Assembly (NCBI GenBank): GCA_001783715.1
Contig: MFNF01000050.1
Location: 1-64,000, forward strand
Direction: 5' to 3'
Source: Candidatus Lambdaproteobacteria bacterium RIFOXYD2_FULL_56_26
Lineage (GTDB): Bacteria > SAR324 > XYD2-FULL-50-16
DNA: 64,000 nucleotides
Shown: in pieces, positions 46,756 to 54,114 of the stretch
How positions within the stretch are numbered: position 1 is the stretch's first letter
Layout of the letters: each line of letters opens with the position of its first letter
Translations under genes and position numbers: made by a program
The notes under the pieces: model-generated
Told to the model about the DNA's origin: nothing
The model's database searches: none
Seen by the model: the letters and a program-made list of their open reading frames with translations, nothing else

Positions 46756-47364
46756 TTACTTGGCGACCAGATCGGATCGGTTCGCCTTAAACTTGGTGAC
46801 CCGTTCGGTGATGTCCACCGCTACCTTGGGTTCCAAAAGCTGCATCACCCCCGAAGCCTTCCGGGGGTTCATGCGCATGATCAAATGCATGGCCGTCACA
46901 CGGTCCATTTGGTTGATGAAGCTGGCGACGGCATCGGGGGTCATGGATTCGTAGTACTTGACCATCCGGCTGATGTCCCGCTCGTCCATCTCCTTGCGCT
47001 CGGCCCGGGTTTGCTCGATCTTGGCGGCGAGGCTGCGCATCTGGTCCAACTTCTGTTCTATCTGTTGGGAAAGCAATTTTAGTTCCCCGGTCCGTTTGGA
47101 AAATTCTTCTTCCCTGGCGGCCAGCTCTTGTTCCCTTTGTTTTAATTGGATCAAGACCTTTAAATCCGCTTCGGAAAAATTGGTTTCCGGGTCCTGGGGG
47201 CCGGTGTCGGCGGTAGCATCCCCTTCGGTGGCAAAGGTGCCGGGCCGGACGTTGTTGATCCAGCCTTTAACGCTGTTCATCCCGTACGCCGGGCCGGCAG
47301 CGGTGCCAAAGGTCACTAAAAGGCCCAGGATGATCCAGGGTTTGGAGCGAGAAACGGCTTTCAT
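46756..47364 (-). CDS. motE: MotE-like flagellar chaperone (MgtE N-domain-like)
   Basis: 202 residues. An N-terminal signal/anchor helix (WIILGLLVTFGTAAGPAYG) is followed by a coiled coil of Glu/Lys/Gln heptads (about 70-120) and a C-terminal MgtE-N-like helical domain (RMVKYYESMTPDAVASFINQM through RVTAMHLIMRMNPRKASGVM). This layout matches MotE, the MotC/MotF-type stator chaperone of other bacteria, or the YlxF class of FliK-operon proteins. Its ATG overlaps the fliJ stop by 4 bases. Confidence 0.85.
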   Translation of the reverse strand: MKAVSRSKPWIILGLLVTFGTAAGPAYGMNSVKGWINNVRPGTFATEGDATADTGPQDPETNFSEADLKVLIQLKQREQELAAREEEFSKRTGELKLLSQQIEQKLDQMRSLAAKIEQTRAERKEMDERDISRMVKYYESMTPDAVASFINQMDRVTAMHLIMRMNPRKASGVMQLLEPKVAVDITERVTKFKANRSDLVAK

Positions 47365-47804
47365 CGGTGATTCATGGCAAATTGGTTTGAAGCGGTTTCA
47401 TCGGAAAACTCCCGTTCCAGCCGGGCCATTTTGGCGGTAAAACGGGCAAGTTCACGGTCTCTCAAGATTTCCAAGGTTTTCCGTTTTTTGGAGGCCTCCA
47501 CCAATTCCAACCGGCGTTTTTCCGTAAAGGCCGCCGCCTCTTTATGCTTGGCCACCAAAAGTCCCCGGTCCAGGGCCTTTTTTTGCCGGAATCCGTCCAC
47601 CATCTTGAAGTCCAAAATAGTAAAGGTGCCGGCTTTTTTGGCCAAACCGAAGTTACGGTCCGAGTGGGTCACCGCCTGGTCGATCTCCTCGATTTGTGAT
47701 TCCAGACGTTGCTGGAGGCTCAGCGCCAAGGCCATCTCCTTCATCTTGACCTTTTCCTGCTTGGCCCGCACATCCAAGGCGGTTTGCATGGAAAACTGGA
47801 ACAT
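47361..47804 (-). CDS. fliJ: Flagellar export protein FliJ
   Basis: 147 residues, almost one continuous coiled coil, starting MFQFSMQTALDVRAKQEKVK, the typical FliJ opening. It is the stalk-like subunit of the flagellar export ATPase complex. The frame runs open to 47864, but the ATG at 47802-47804 begins the conserved part and has AAGGT upstream. First gene of the operon; fliI and fliH are not adjacent. Confidence 0.9.
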   Translation of the reverse strand: MFQFSMQTALDVRAKQEKVKMKEMALALSLQQRLESQIEEIDQAVTHSDRNFGLAKKAGTFTILDFKMVDGFRQKKALDRGLLVAKHKEAAAFTEKRRLELVEASKKRKTLEILRDRELARFTAKMARLEREFSDETASNQFAMNHR

Positions 47805-48010
47805 TGTGGACCTTACCCCTTCGGTTGCACCAGAGACTGGCAAGGTTGGTAATACAAAGAACATGCCCCAGCGAGAGAGGGGCCCCGGGGGGCAACAAAA
47901 AAGCCCTGCCGGTTCTTAGGGTTGCCCAAGCGGATGGGGTGGAGTAAATTGCAGGTTCCAAGGTGCTCGGTCCCCGACCTACCTCAAAACAACCTTTCGG
48001 TTTTAACTGG

Positions 48011-48478
48011 ATGCGGCGGATCTTCTTTTTTTCCTACCTCCTTTGCCTCGCCCTCTGGGTGGGCGGCATGGCCGGTTTCGCTTTTTTGGTGACCCCCCAA
48101 CTCTTTTTGCAGCTGGACCGGGACCAAGCGGCCCACATCGTCGGTTTTCTGTTCCCCTTGTATTACCCCTTAATGGTCGGAATTTCTCTGGCCGGGGTGG
48201 TCAGCTTTTGGGCCTCCCACCCCAAGGGGAGCAAGAGCTACAAGATCGTCTCCAGCCTCTTGGTGCTGGCGGTGGGGATCAACCTGTACCAATGGTTGGT
48301 ACTCTTCCCCCAGACCGCCCAGCTGGCCCAAGAGATCGGTTCCTTTTTGAACACCCCCAAGGACAACCCGCTGCGCCAAGCCTTCACAAGGTTGCACATC
48401 CAGGCGAACCTGTTGGGGTTGGTCGTTTTTGTGGACGGGTTGTTGCTGCTGTTTTTTGCCTCCAAAAAAGAGGTCTGA
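48011..48478 (+). CDS. DUF4149 membrane protein
   Basis: 155 residues with four predicted membrane helices: FFFSYLLCLALWVGGMAGFAFL, PLYYPLMVGISLAGVVSFW, IVSSLLVLAVGINLYQWLVLF and NLLGLVVFVDGLLLLFF. The WVGGM-FAFLV-PQLF pattern and ARLHIQAN-like turn (TRLHIQANLLGL) match DUF4149/TMEM205-like proteins. Function unknown. ATG at 48011 chosen because the first helix begins there. It overlaps the sfsA region by position only; the sfsA GTG is 2 bases past its stop. Confidence 0.8.
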   Translation: MRRIFFFSYLLCLALWVGGMAGFAFLVTPQLFLQLDRDQAAHIVGFLFPLYYPLMVGISLAGVVSFWASHPKGSKSYKIVSSLLVLAVGINLYQWLVLFPQTAQLAQEIGSFLNTPKDNPLRQAFTRLHIQANLLGLVVFVDGLLLLFFASKKEV

Positions 48479-48479
48479 G

Positions 48480-49610
48480 GTGCGGCTCTTTGGGGACCTG
48501 CTGACCGGAACGTTTGTCGCCCGCCCCAACCGGTTCGTGGTCAAGGTTCAACTGGGGGACTTGTCGGTCGAGGCCTATCTTTCCAACCCCGGCAGGCTCA
48601 ACGAGCTTTTGTTTCCAGGGGTCTCGTTGCTGATCGAGCCGACCCCCAACGACCAAGGCAAGCTCCAGTACCGGGTCTTGGGGCTGTTGCGGGGAAACCA
48701 CAGCCTGTTGCTCCACACCCACTCGGCCAACGACATGGCCGCTTGGTTGATCGACCGGGATCTGGCTCCGGGGCTCGAAGGCTGGCGGGTCAAGCAACGG
48801 GAGATCAAGGTCGGGCACAGTCGGTTTGACCTGCTGCTGGAAAAGGAGGGAGAGACCCGGTTGGCCGAGGTCAAGAGTTGCACCTTGTTTTCCCAAAAGG
48901 CCGCCCTGTTCCCCGATGCCCCCAGCCTCCGGGCGGCCAAACACCTCCGGGAGCTGGCGCAACTCGCCCCCCCCAACGGACCCAAGCCGGTGGTGCTTTT
49001 TCTGGTCCAGGCCCAGGGGGCCAAGGTCTTTTTGCCGGACTGGCACACCGACCTGGAATTTGCCCAAACCCTCTTGGAGGTCAAGGACCGTTTGGAGATC
49101 CTGCCTTTGGCGGTCAAAACCGACCTCCGGCTGGACCTCAAGCCCAAAACCCAACGGCTGCCCATACGCTGGGACTTGGTGGAAAAGGAGGCCCATGACC
49201 AGGGTTCCTATCTTTTTTTGTTGGAGTTGAAAGAATCCTTGGAGTTTGACGTGGGTGGGCTAGGACACCGGGCCTTTCCCAAAGGTTATTATGTCTATGT
49301 CGGTTCCGCCCGGCAGGGGCTCAACCACCGCTTGGCCCGGCACCAGCGGCTCAAAAAAAAATACCACTGGCACATCGATTACCTGCGGGCCAAGGCCAAG
49401 GTACATGCCTCCTTGCCCTTGCGCAGCCAAGAGGACCTGGAGTGCCGGTTGGCCGAAGGGTTGGCACAAAAGGCGGACTTCCTGCTGCCCGGATTCGGGG
49501 CCAGCGACTGCCCCTGCAAGACCCACCTCTTTGGTTTTTTGAAAGACCCGATGGCAGACCGGGAGTTTTTTGACCTGCTCTTTTGGTACCGGGTGGACCG
49601 GCACCTTTGA
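48480..49610 (+). CDS. sfsA: SfsA nuclease-like domain fused to DUF123/GIY-YIG domain
   Basis: 376 residues. Residues 1-225 are SfsA (GTFVARPNRFVVKV, LSNPGRLNELL, then SRFDLLLE, LAEVKSCTL), a DNA-binding PD-(D/E)XK-like fold. Residues about 245-365 are DUF123, a GIY-YIG-type domain: GSYLFLLELK, FPKGYYVYVGSA, KYHWHIDYLR, GASDCPCKTHL. The GTG start fits with GAGG upstream, and a longer frame upstream is only overlap with DUF4149. Fusion of these two is known in some genomes; the role is unclear. Confidence 0.88.
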   Translation: MRLFGDLLTGTFVARPNRFVVKVQLGDLSVEAYLSNPGRLNELLFPGVSLLIEPTPNDQGKLQYRVLGLLRGNHSLLLHTHSANDMAAWLIDRDLAPGLEGWRVKQREIKVGHSRFDLLLEKEGETRLAEVKSCTLFSQKAALFPDAPSLRAAKHLRELAQLAPPNGPKPVVLFLVQAQGAKVFLPDWHTDLEFAQTLLEVKDRLEILPLAVKTDLRLDLKPKTQRLPIRWDLVEKEAHDQGSYLFLLELKESLEFDVGGLGHRAFPKGYYVYVGSARQGLNHRLARHQRLKKKYHWHIDYLRAKAKVHASLPLRSQEDLECRLAEGLAQKADFLLPGFGASDCPCKTHLFGFLKDPMADREFFDLLFWYRVDRHL

Positions 49611-49629
49611 AGGTTTTCTCACCTCCCCC

Positions 49630-49659
49630 TTGACCTTTGGGCGGAAATGGGGATAGATT
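49630..49659 (+). promoter_or_regulatory. Promoter for bolA-grx4
   Basis: TTGACC (49630-49635), 18-base spacer and TAGATT, in an AT-rich stretch 35 bases before the bolA ATG. The bases just before the start (TTCTATAGATAATC) are also AT-rich and could hold an operator. Confidence 0.5.
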
Positions 49660-49693
49660 TAGATAGTTTAACAATATTTTTCTATAGATAATC

Positions 49694-49921
49694 ATGGCCA
49701 CTCACAGCGAAGTAAAAGCAAAGATCGAGGCCGCCCTCCCCGGTGCCTTGGTGGAAGTTGAAGACCTGACCGGCAAGATGGACCACTTTTCGGTCAAGGT
49801 CGGTTCCGCCGCCTTTGAAGGAAAAACCCTGGTCGAACAGCACCAGATGATCTACCAAGCCTTAGGCATGGGGACCCGAGAGGAGATCCACGCCCTGGCC
49901 ATCCAAACCTACAAACCCTAA
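49694..49921 (+). CDS. bolA: BolA family protein
   Basis: 75 residues with the BolA core: LVEVEDLTGKMDHFSVKV and FEGKTLVEQHQMIYQALG. The conserved His residues of the Fe-S binding face are present (H32 and H50 regions). The monothiol glutaredoxin gene starts 7 bases after its stop. BolA-CGFS glutaredoxin complexes bind 2Fe-2S clusters and report on iron state. Confidence 0.95.
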   Translation: MATHSEVKAKIEAALPGALVEVEDLTGKMDHFSVKVGSAAFEGKTLVEQHQMIYQALGMGTREEIHALAIQTYKP

Positions 49922-49928
49922 GCCCAAG

Positions 49929-50279
49929 ATGCTCGTACCCAACGAAGTCAAGCTGGAAAAACCCGCTACCCCCTTTAACGTCCAACAGGTGATCAAAAAA
50001 TTGGTGGACGAGAACCAGCTGATTGTCTTCATGAAAGGCAACTCCATGTTCCCCCAGTGCGGTTTTTCGGCCCAGGTGGTGGAGATTTTTAAAAGGATGG
50101 GTGTTGAATACAAGACCTTTGATGCCTTGCAAGACGAAGTGATCCGTGCGGAGATCAAACACTTCGCCAACTGGCCGACCTTGCCCCAGGTCTATTACAA
50201 ACAGAAGTTCATCGGCGGCTGCGATATCGTCACCGAGCTGTACCAAAACGGCGAGTTGGACAAGATGCTGGCGGCTTGA
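49929..50279 (+). CDS. grxD: Monothiol glutaredoxin, Grx4 type
   Basis: 116 residues with the CGFS site C44-G-F-S in MFPQCGFSAQV, the K in FMKGNSM, WPTLPQVY and the GGCDI glutathione loop. It carries 2Fe-2S clusters to targets and pairs with BolA encoded just upstream. A strong terminator follows 14 bases later. Confidence 0.97.
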   Translation: MLVPNEVKLEKPATPFNVQQVIKKLVDENQLIVFMKGNSMFPQCGFSAQVVEIFKRMGVEYKTFDALQDEVIRAEIKHFANWPTLPQVYYKQKFIGGCDIVTELYQNGELDKMLAA

Positions 50280-50293
50280 GTGGTTTGGGCGTA

Positions 50294-50320
50294 AAAAAGG
50301 ACGGCTGGGCCGTCCTTTTT
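50294..50320 (+). terminator. Intrinsic terminator after grxD
   Basis: Seven-bp stem GGACGGC / GCCGTCC (3-base loop), flanked by an A-run and a T5 run, 14 bases after the stop. The A-run makes it usable from the minus strand too, against the convergent GGDEF gene. Confidence 0.9.
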
Positions 50321-50351
50321 GTTAGCCAAACTTAACGTTGAAGATTGAAGG

Positions 50352-52151
50352 TCAGTGTTGTTCTGCCGGGGTTGCTCGCTCGCCCCCGGAACGCAACGCT
50401 TTGGTAACCCGGTTGCGGCCTTCGGTTTTGGACTGGTACAGCGCTTCGTCAGCCAGCACGATCAGCCGGTCCACGGTGATCGCTTCCCCAGCCCGCAAGG
50501 TGGCCACACCAACGCTGATGGTCACATGGGGGGCGACAGAAGAGAACAAATGGGGAATCTGGGCTTCGGCAACGGCAATCCGCAAATTCTCTGCAACCTG
50601 GAAGGCTCCTTCGGTGCTGGTCGAAGGCAGCACCACCGCAAATTCTTCGCCCCCGTAACGGGTCACCAAGTCAATCGCCCGTTTGACCGACCGTTTGAAC
50701 ACCGCCGCCACCTTGCGAAGACAGTCGTCCCCCTTCAAGTGACCATAGCCGTCATTGTACTTCTTAAAAAAGTCGATGTCGATGATCACCAAGGAAAGGT
50801 CCCACTTCTCTCGGATCGCCCGAGCCCGCTCTTGGTTGATGTATTCGTCGAAGCTCCGGCGGTTGGCCAGACCGGTCAGGGAGTCGGTCTTGGAGTATTC
50901 CATCAGCTTTTCGTTGAGCCGCTGCAACTCGGCCTCCCAAGCTTTACGTTCGGTCAGGTCCACCATCAGGCCGATCGACTGGATCGCCTCCCCGTTTTCA
51001 GGGTCAAAGATGGTGGGGATCGCTTCGAGCAGGACCGGGATGTCGTGGTTGTCCTTGTGACGCATGGTGATCTCGTAAGAGCCCCGCTCCCCCAGCCGCC
51101 GTTTCATGATTGCATCAAGGAAGATCTTGGCATTTTGGTCGTCCACAAACATCGGGTCCAAGATCGAGCGGCCCCGCATCTCCTCTTTGCTGTACCCCAA
51201 CATCTGGCACAAGGCCAAATTGGTCCTGCGGATGGAGATCGAAAAGCCCAAGTCCCGGTAAAGAAGGCTGCAAAACTGGGCGTTGGTGTCCTTTTCGGAC
51301 GCGGCGTGGAAATCGATGATCCAGGCACCCAAGGGCAGCCGTTCGATCAGGTTGTCCACATATTCCAGTTGGTCTTGGAGCTGTCGAAAGTAAGACTGTT
51401 TTTCCTCCTCAACCAACATGCGCATGGTGACGTTCTGCACACTCGCAACCCTGGCCTTACGCCCGCCCAGGCGGATGTCGCCAACCACCATAAAGACATA
51501 GATCACCAAACCGTCTTTTTGTTTGATCCGAAATTCATATTCGTTGTCCCCCAACCCGCCGTCGTTTGTGGTTTGGTAGTTGGCGGCAAAGGACTGTACG
51601 TCGTCGGGGTGCAACAGTTCAAAAAAGTGGTGGCCCAACAGCTCCGACTCCAGGTACCCACAAAGCTCACAAAAGTAGGCGTTGGCGTAGCGGATCCGGT
51701 CTTCCTCCAAGATCACCACCCCGGATTGGACCGAGTTGAGCAGCTCCTTGTAGGTCGCTTCGTCAAACTGGAGAAATTGGTCTGGGTTGGTCAGCTCGGG
51801 GTCGGCCCGCACCATGATGTAAGCGAACCCTTGGTGTTTGAGGTGAGAGAAGCTGCAATTGACCAAAAGGTGGGCCCCGTCGAGGGCCGAGCGGATCGGG
51901 AAGGAAACCGGGGTATGCTCTCCGGCCAACACCTCGCCCAAGTGGCGGTCAAAGATCTGCTCGGTACCTGCTTCCACCGTTTGGGAAAGACTACGGCCCA
52001 GGAGGGTTTCCTCCTTGCGGCCCACCAACCGACAAAACGGCTTGTTTGCCCACAAGAGCTTTCCGGTGGCGCTAAAAAGCAGCATCGGGTCCTGCACCGA
52101 GCCGATCAGTTCCAGCAACTGGACCGGCAGCCCTTCATTCAGTTCATTCAT
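50352..52151 (-). CDS. PAS-repeat diguanylate cyclase (GGDEF)
   Basis: 599 residues, soluble: no signal or membrane segment. Three PAS-like sensors (about 15-115, 130-245, 270-405) are followed by the GGDEF domain (about 425-590). The active site reads GGEEF (500-504) with TDSLTGLANRRSFDEY and DIDFFKKYNDGYGH intact. The product-inhibition I-site RAID (491-494) lies five residues ahead, so the enzyme should make c-di-GMP and be feedback-inhibited. No EAL or HD-GYP domain. The start at ATG 52151 is preferred over the in-frame TTG four codons upstream. Confidence 0.93.
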   Translation of the reverse strand: MNELNEGLPVQLLELIGSVQDPMLLFSATGKLLWANKPFCRLVGRKEETLLGRSLSQTVEAGTEQIFDRHLGEVLAGEHTPVSFPIRSALDGAHLLVNCSFSHLKHQGFAYIMVRADPELTNPDQFLQFDEATYKELLNSVQSGVVILEEDRIRYANAYFCELCGYLESELLGHHFFELLHPDDVQSFAANYQTTNDGGLGDNEYEFRIKQKDGLVIYVFMVVGDIRLGGRKARVASVQNVTMRMLVEEEKQSYFRQLQDQLEYVDNLIERLPLGAWIIDFHAASEKDTNAQFCSLLYRDLGFSISIRRTNLALCQMLGYSKEEMRGRSILDPMFVDDQNAKIFLDAIMKRRLGERGSYEITMRHKDNHDIPVLLEAIPTIFDPENGEAIQSIGLMVDLTERKAWEAELQRLNEKLMEYSKTDSLTGLANRRSFDEYINQERARAIREKWDLSLVIIDIDFFKKYNDGYGHLKGDDCLRKVAAVFKRSVKRAIDLVTRYGGEEFAVVLPSTSTEGAFQVAENLRIAVAEAQIPHLFSSVAPHVTISVGVATLRAGEAITVDRLIVLADEALYQSKTEGRNRVTKALRSGGERATPAEQH

Positions 52152-52300
52152 AGGCCAAGCCAAAAAATAGGTTGCCGCAATCCTAGCCCTTCAACCTCAC
52201 TTTGGAAAGAAAAAGCTTTCCATAACCCCAGGCAAGGGAAACGCCTAGGGTAAAAGTCCTTTCACTTGACGGACCTAGCTCCAACCCCTAAGGAGTGGGG

Positions 52301-52591
52301 ATGTCGCCAAAATCTCCCCAAAAAGCCGAGTGGTTTAAACACCTAGAATACTCCGCCGTCGGCATCGAAATGGGCCTCTCGGTTGCCGCCGGGGCCTTGA
52401 TCGGCCACGGCCTGGACCAGTACCTGGGCACCAAGCCCTGGATGCTGTTTTTGTGGTTTTTTGCCGGAGTCCTGGCCGGATTTAGGGCGCTCTGGCGGAC
52501 CTTGCAAAAACTCAAGGAATCCACCCGGGAAGACCAGCCCCCCTCCAACCCCAACCTCAGCGAACATGGACCCGACCCCAAAGACGACTGA
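52301..52591 (+). CDS. atpZ: AtpZ/F0F1-ATPase assembly-type subunit
   Basis: 96 residues with two membrane helices (YSAVGIEMGLSVAAGALIG and PWMLFLWFFAGVLAGFRAL). GHGLDQYLGTKPW and the G-L-D turn match the AtpZ/'gene 1' family. AAGGAG five bases before the ATG fixes the start. AtpZ-AtpI is implicated in ion transport and assembly of the c ring. It opens the F0 block. Confidence 0.85.
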   Translation: MSPKSPQKAEWFKHLEYSAVGIEMGLSVAAGALIGHGLDQYLGTKPWMLFLWFFAGVLAGFRALWRTLQKLKESTREDQPPSNPNLSEHGPDPKDD

Positions 52592-52976
52592 AAAAAACCA
52601 CACCCTTCGGACCCTCAATCGGGGCCTTTTAGGGCTCTTTTTTTTGGTGACCGCCCTAGGAGGGCTGGCCTTTGGGCTTGACTTTGCCAAAGGGGCCTTG
52701 GTAGGTTGCATCGTTGTGGCCATCAACTTTTATTTGTCCCAGTTCCTGATGGCCCGCTTGTTTTTTTCCGGCCACGCAAAGGCCCCGGTCTTGGTGATGT
52801 ATCTGCTCAAGTTCGGACTCTCCATGGGTCTGTTGTGGATAGCGATGACACACTTCAATGCGGACCTCTGGGGAATCATGGCCGGGCTATCGACTCTTTT
52901 TGTGATAAGCCTCTGGGCCAGTTTTCTTGGGAAAACCGCACCGGAACCTGAACAAACCGAAAGCCACTCGTCTTAA
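52566..52976 (+). CDS. atpI: ATP synthase subunit I
   Basis: 136 residues, four hydrophobic helices (LLGLFFLVTALGGLAFGL, GALVGCIVVAINFYL, VLVMYLLKFGLSMGLLW, IMAGLSTLFVISLWASF). It fits the ATP-synt_I family that helps assemble the c ring. The ATG at 52566 overlaps the end of atpZ by 26 bases, so coupling is likely; the longer open frame upstream is a shadow of atpZ. Confidence 0.8.
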   Translation: MDPTPKTTEKNHTLRTLNRGLLGLFFLVTALGGLAFGLDFAKGALVGCIVVAINFYLSQFLMARLFFSGHAKAPVLVMYLLKFGLSMGLLWIAMTHFNADLWGIMAGLSTLFVISLWASFLGKTAPEPEQTESHSS

Positions 52977-52987
52977 AGAAAGGGCCA

Positions 52988-53713
52988 ATGTCAGCAGAAA
53001 ACGCCTTCACCTGGGGTGCCGCCAGCGAGCCGATCCTTCACTTGGGCCATGCCCTGGAAAGCCTTGGGGTTGACCCCCACGTGGGCATTGATGTTCTCTT
53101 CACCTCCGGCCTGTTGGTGTTTTTCGCCCTGGTCGGCGGGGCCAAATTCCGCAAGGGAACCCAAGTGGAACCTTCGGGCAGGCTTGACCTAGCCTCCTTT
53201 GTGGAACTGACCATCGGCGGAATCTACAACTTTACCAAAGGTGCCTTGGGCCACAAAGCAGGCAGCCTGTTTTGGCTGACCGGTTCCTTGGCCCTGTTTA
53301 TCCTGATCAACAACCTGATCGGGCTGGTCCCCGGCTTCAACCCGCCGACCGACCAATTCAACGTGACTATCGTCTTGGGGCTGATCGTCTTTTTAGTTAC
53401 CCATGTCCTCGGATTTCAGACTCATGGGTTTGCGTACCTCAAACATTTCATGGGACCGGCCTGGTGGTTAGCTTGGCTGATGTTCCCCATTGAATTGATC
53501 AGCCACTTGGTAAGGCCCCTTTCCTTGGCCTTACGTCTCTTCGGGAACATCACCGGCGACCACAAAGTCAGTGCCGTCTTTTTTGGCATCCTGCCTTTGC
53601 TGCTGCCCCTACCTTTCTTGGGGCTCGGTTTGTTTGTTGCCTTTGTTCAGACCTTCGTCTTTCTACTCTTGACCCTGGTCTATTTCCAAATGGCGTTGTC
53701 GCACGACCATTAA
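52988..53713 (+). CDS. atpB: ATP synthase F0 subunit a
   Basis: 241 residues, five to six membrane helices. R183 in [13 protein letters not shown] is the essential arginine facing the c ring, and the second conserved segment [16 protein letters not shown] is clear (here [14 protein letters not shown]). Forms the ion half-channels. Part of atpZ-I-B-E. Confidence 0.97.
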   Translation: MSAENAFTWGAASEPILHLGHALESLGVDPHVGIDVLFTSGLLVFFALVGGAKFRKGTQVEPSGRLDLASFVELTIGGIYNFTKGALGHKAGSLFWLTGSLALFILINNLIGLVPGFNPPTDQFNVTIVLGLIVFLVTHVLGFQTHGFAYLKHFMGPAWWLAWLMFPIELISHLVRPLSLALRLFGNITGDHKVSAVFFGILPLLLPLPFLGLGLFVAFVQTFVFLLLTLVYFQMALSHDH

Positions 53714-53738
53714 CACCCTCTCTACAACGAAGATCACC

Positions 53739-54065
53739 ATGTTCAAAAAAATTGTTCTTTTGGCTTTGGCCCTGGCCGCTCCGATGGCCTTGTTTGCACA
53801 AGAAGCAGCCGCTGCTGCTCCTGCTGCCGGTTTCTTGAAGGAATTTGGTTTGGCTCTGGGCGCTGCCTTGGCCATTGGCTTTGCCGCCGCCGGGGGTGGT
53901 ATCGGTCAAGGAAAAGTAGGCGCTGCCGCTTTGGAAGGGATTGCTCGCAACCCTGGTTCCGCCGACAAGATCTTCACCCCGATGATCATCGGTTTGGCGT
54001 TGATCGAATCTTTGGTGATCTACGCTTTGTTGATCGCCTTCATGTTGCTCAATAAAATCGCTTAA
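53739..54065 (+). CDS. atpE: ATP synthase F0 subunit c
   Basis: 108 residues, longer than usual because of an N-terminal signal-like extension ([21 protein letters not shown]) before the helical hairpin. Helix 1 holds [10 protein letters not shown] (Q57); helix 2 holds E90-S91 in ALIESLVIY, the ion-binding carboxylate. Forms the rotor ring. The F1 genes and b subunit genes are not here; the next gene is unrelated, so the ATP synthase locus is split, as in several deltaproteobacteria-like groups. Confidence 0.96.
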   Translation: MFKKIVLLALALAAPMALFAQEAAAAAPAAGFLKEFGLALGAALAIGFAAAGGGIGQGKVGAAALEGIARNPGSADKIFTPMIIGLALIESLVIYALLIAFMLLNKIA

Positions 54066-54114
54066 CCCCGATTCCTTGGAGGGTTTACAACCGTAGGCCC
54101 TCCAAGGTTCCTCC

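Noticed and set aside
47820-48010. Sigma-54 or sigma-28 promoter before fliJ
   Set aside because: No GG-N10-GC or TAAA-N15-GCCGATAA pattern was found in the gap.
53739-54065. Definite sodium-driven ATP synthase
   Set aside because: The Thr after the Ser in the Na motif is Leu, and Gln plus Glu-Ser also occurs in proton rings.
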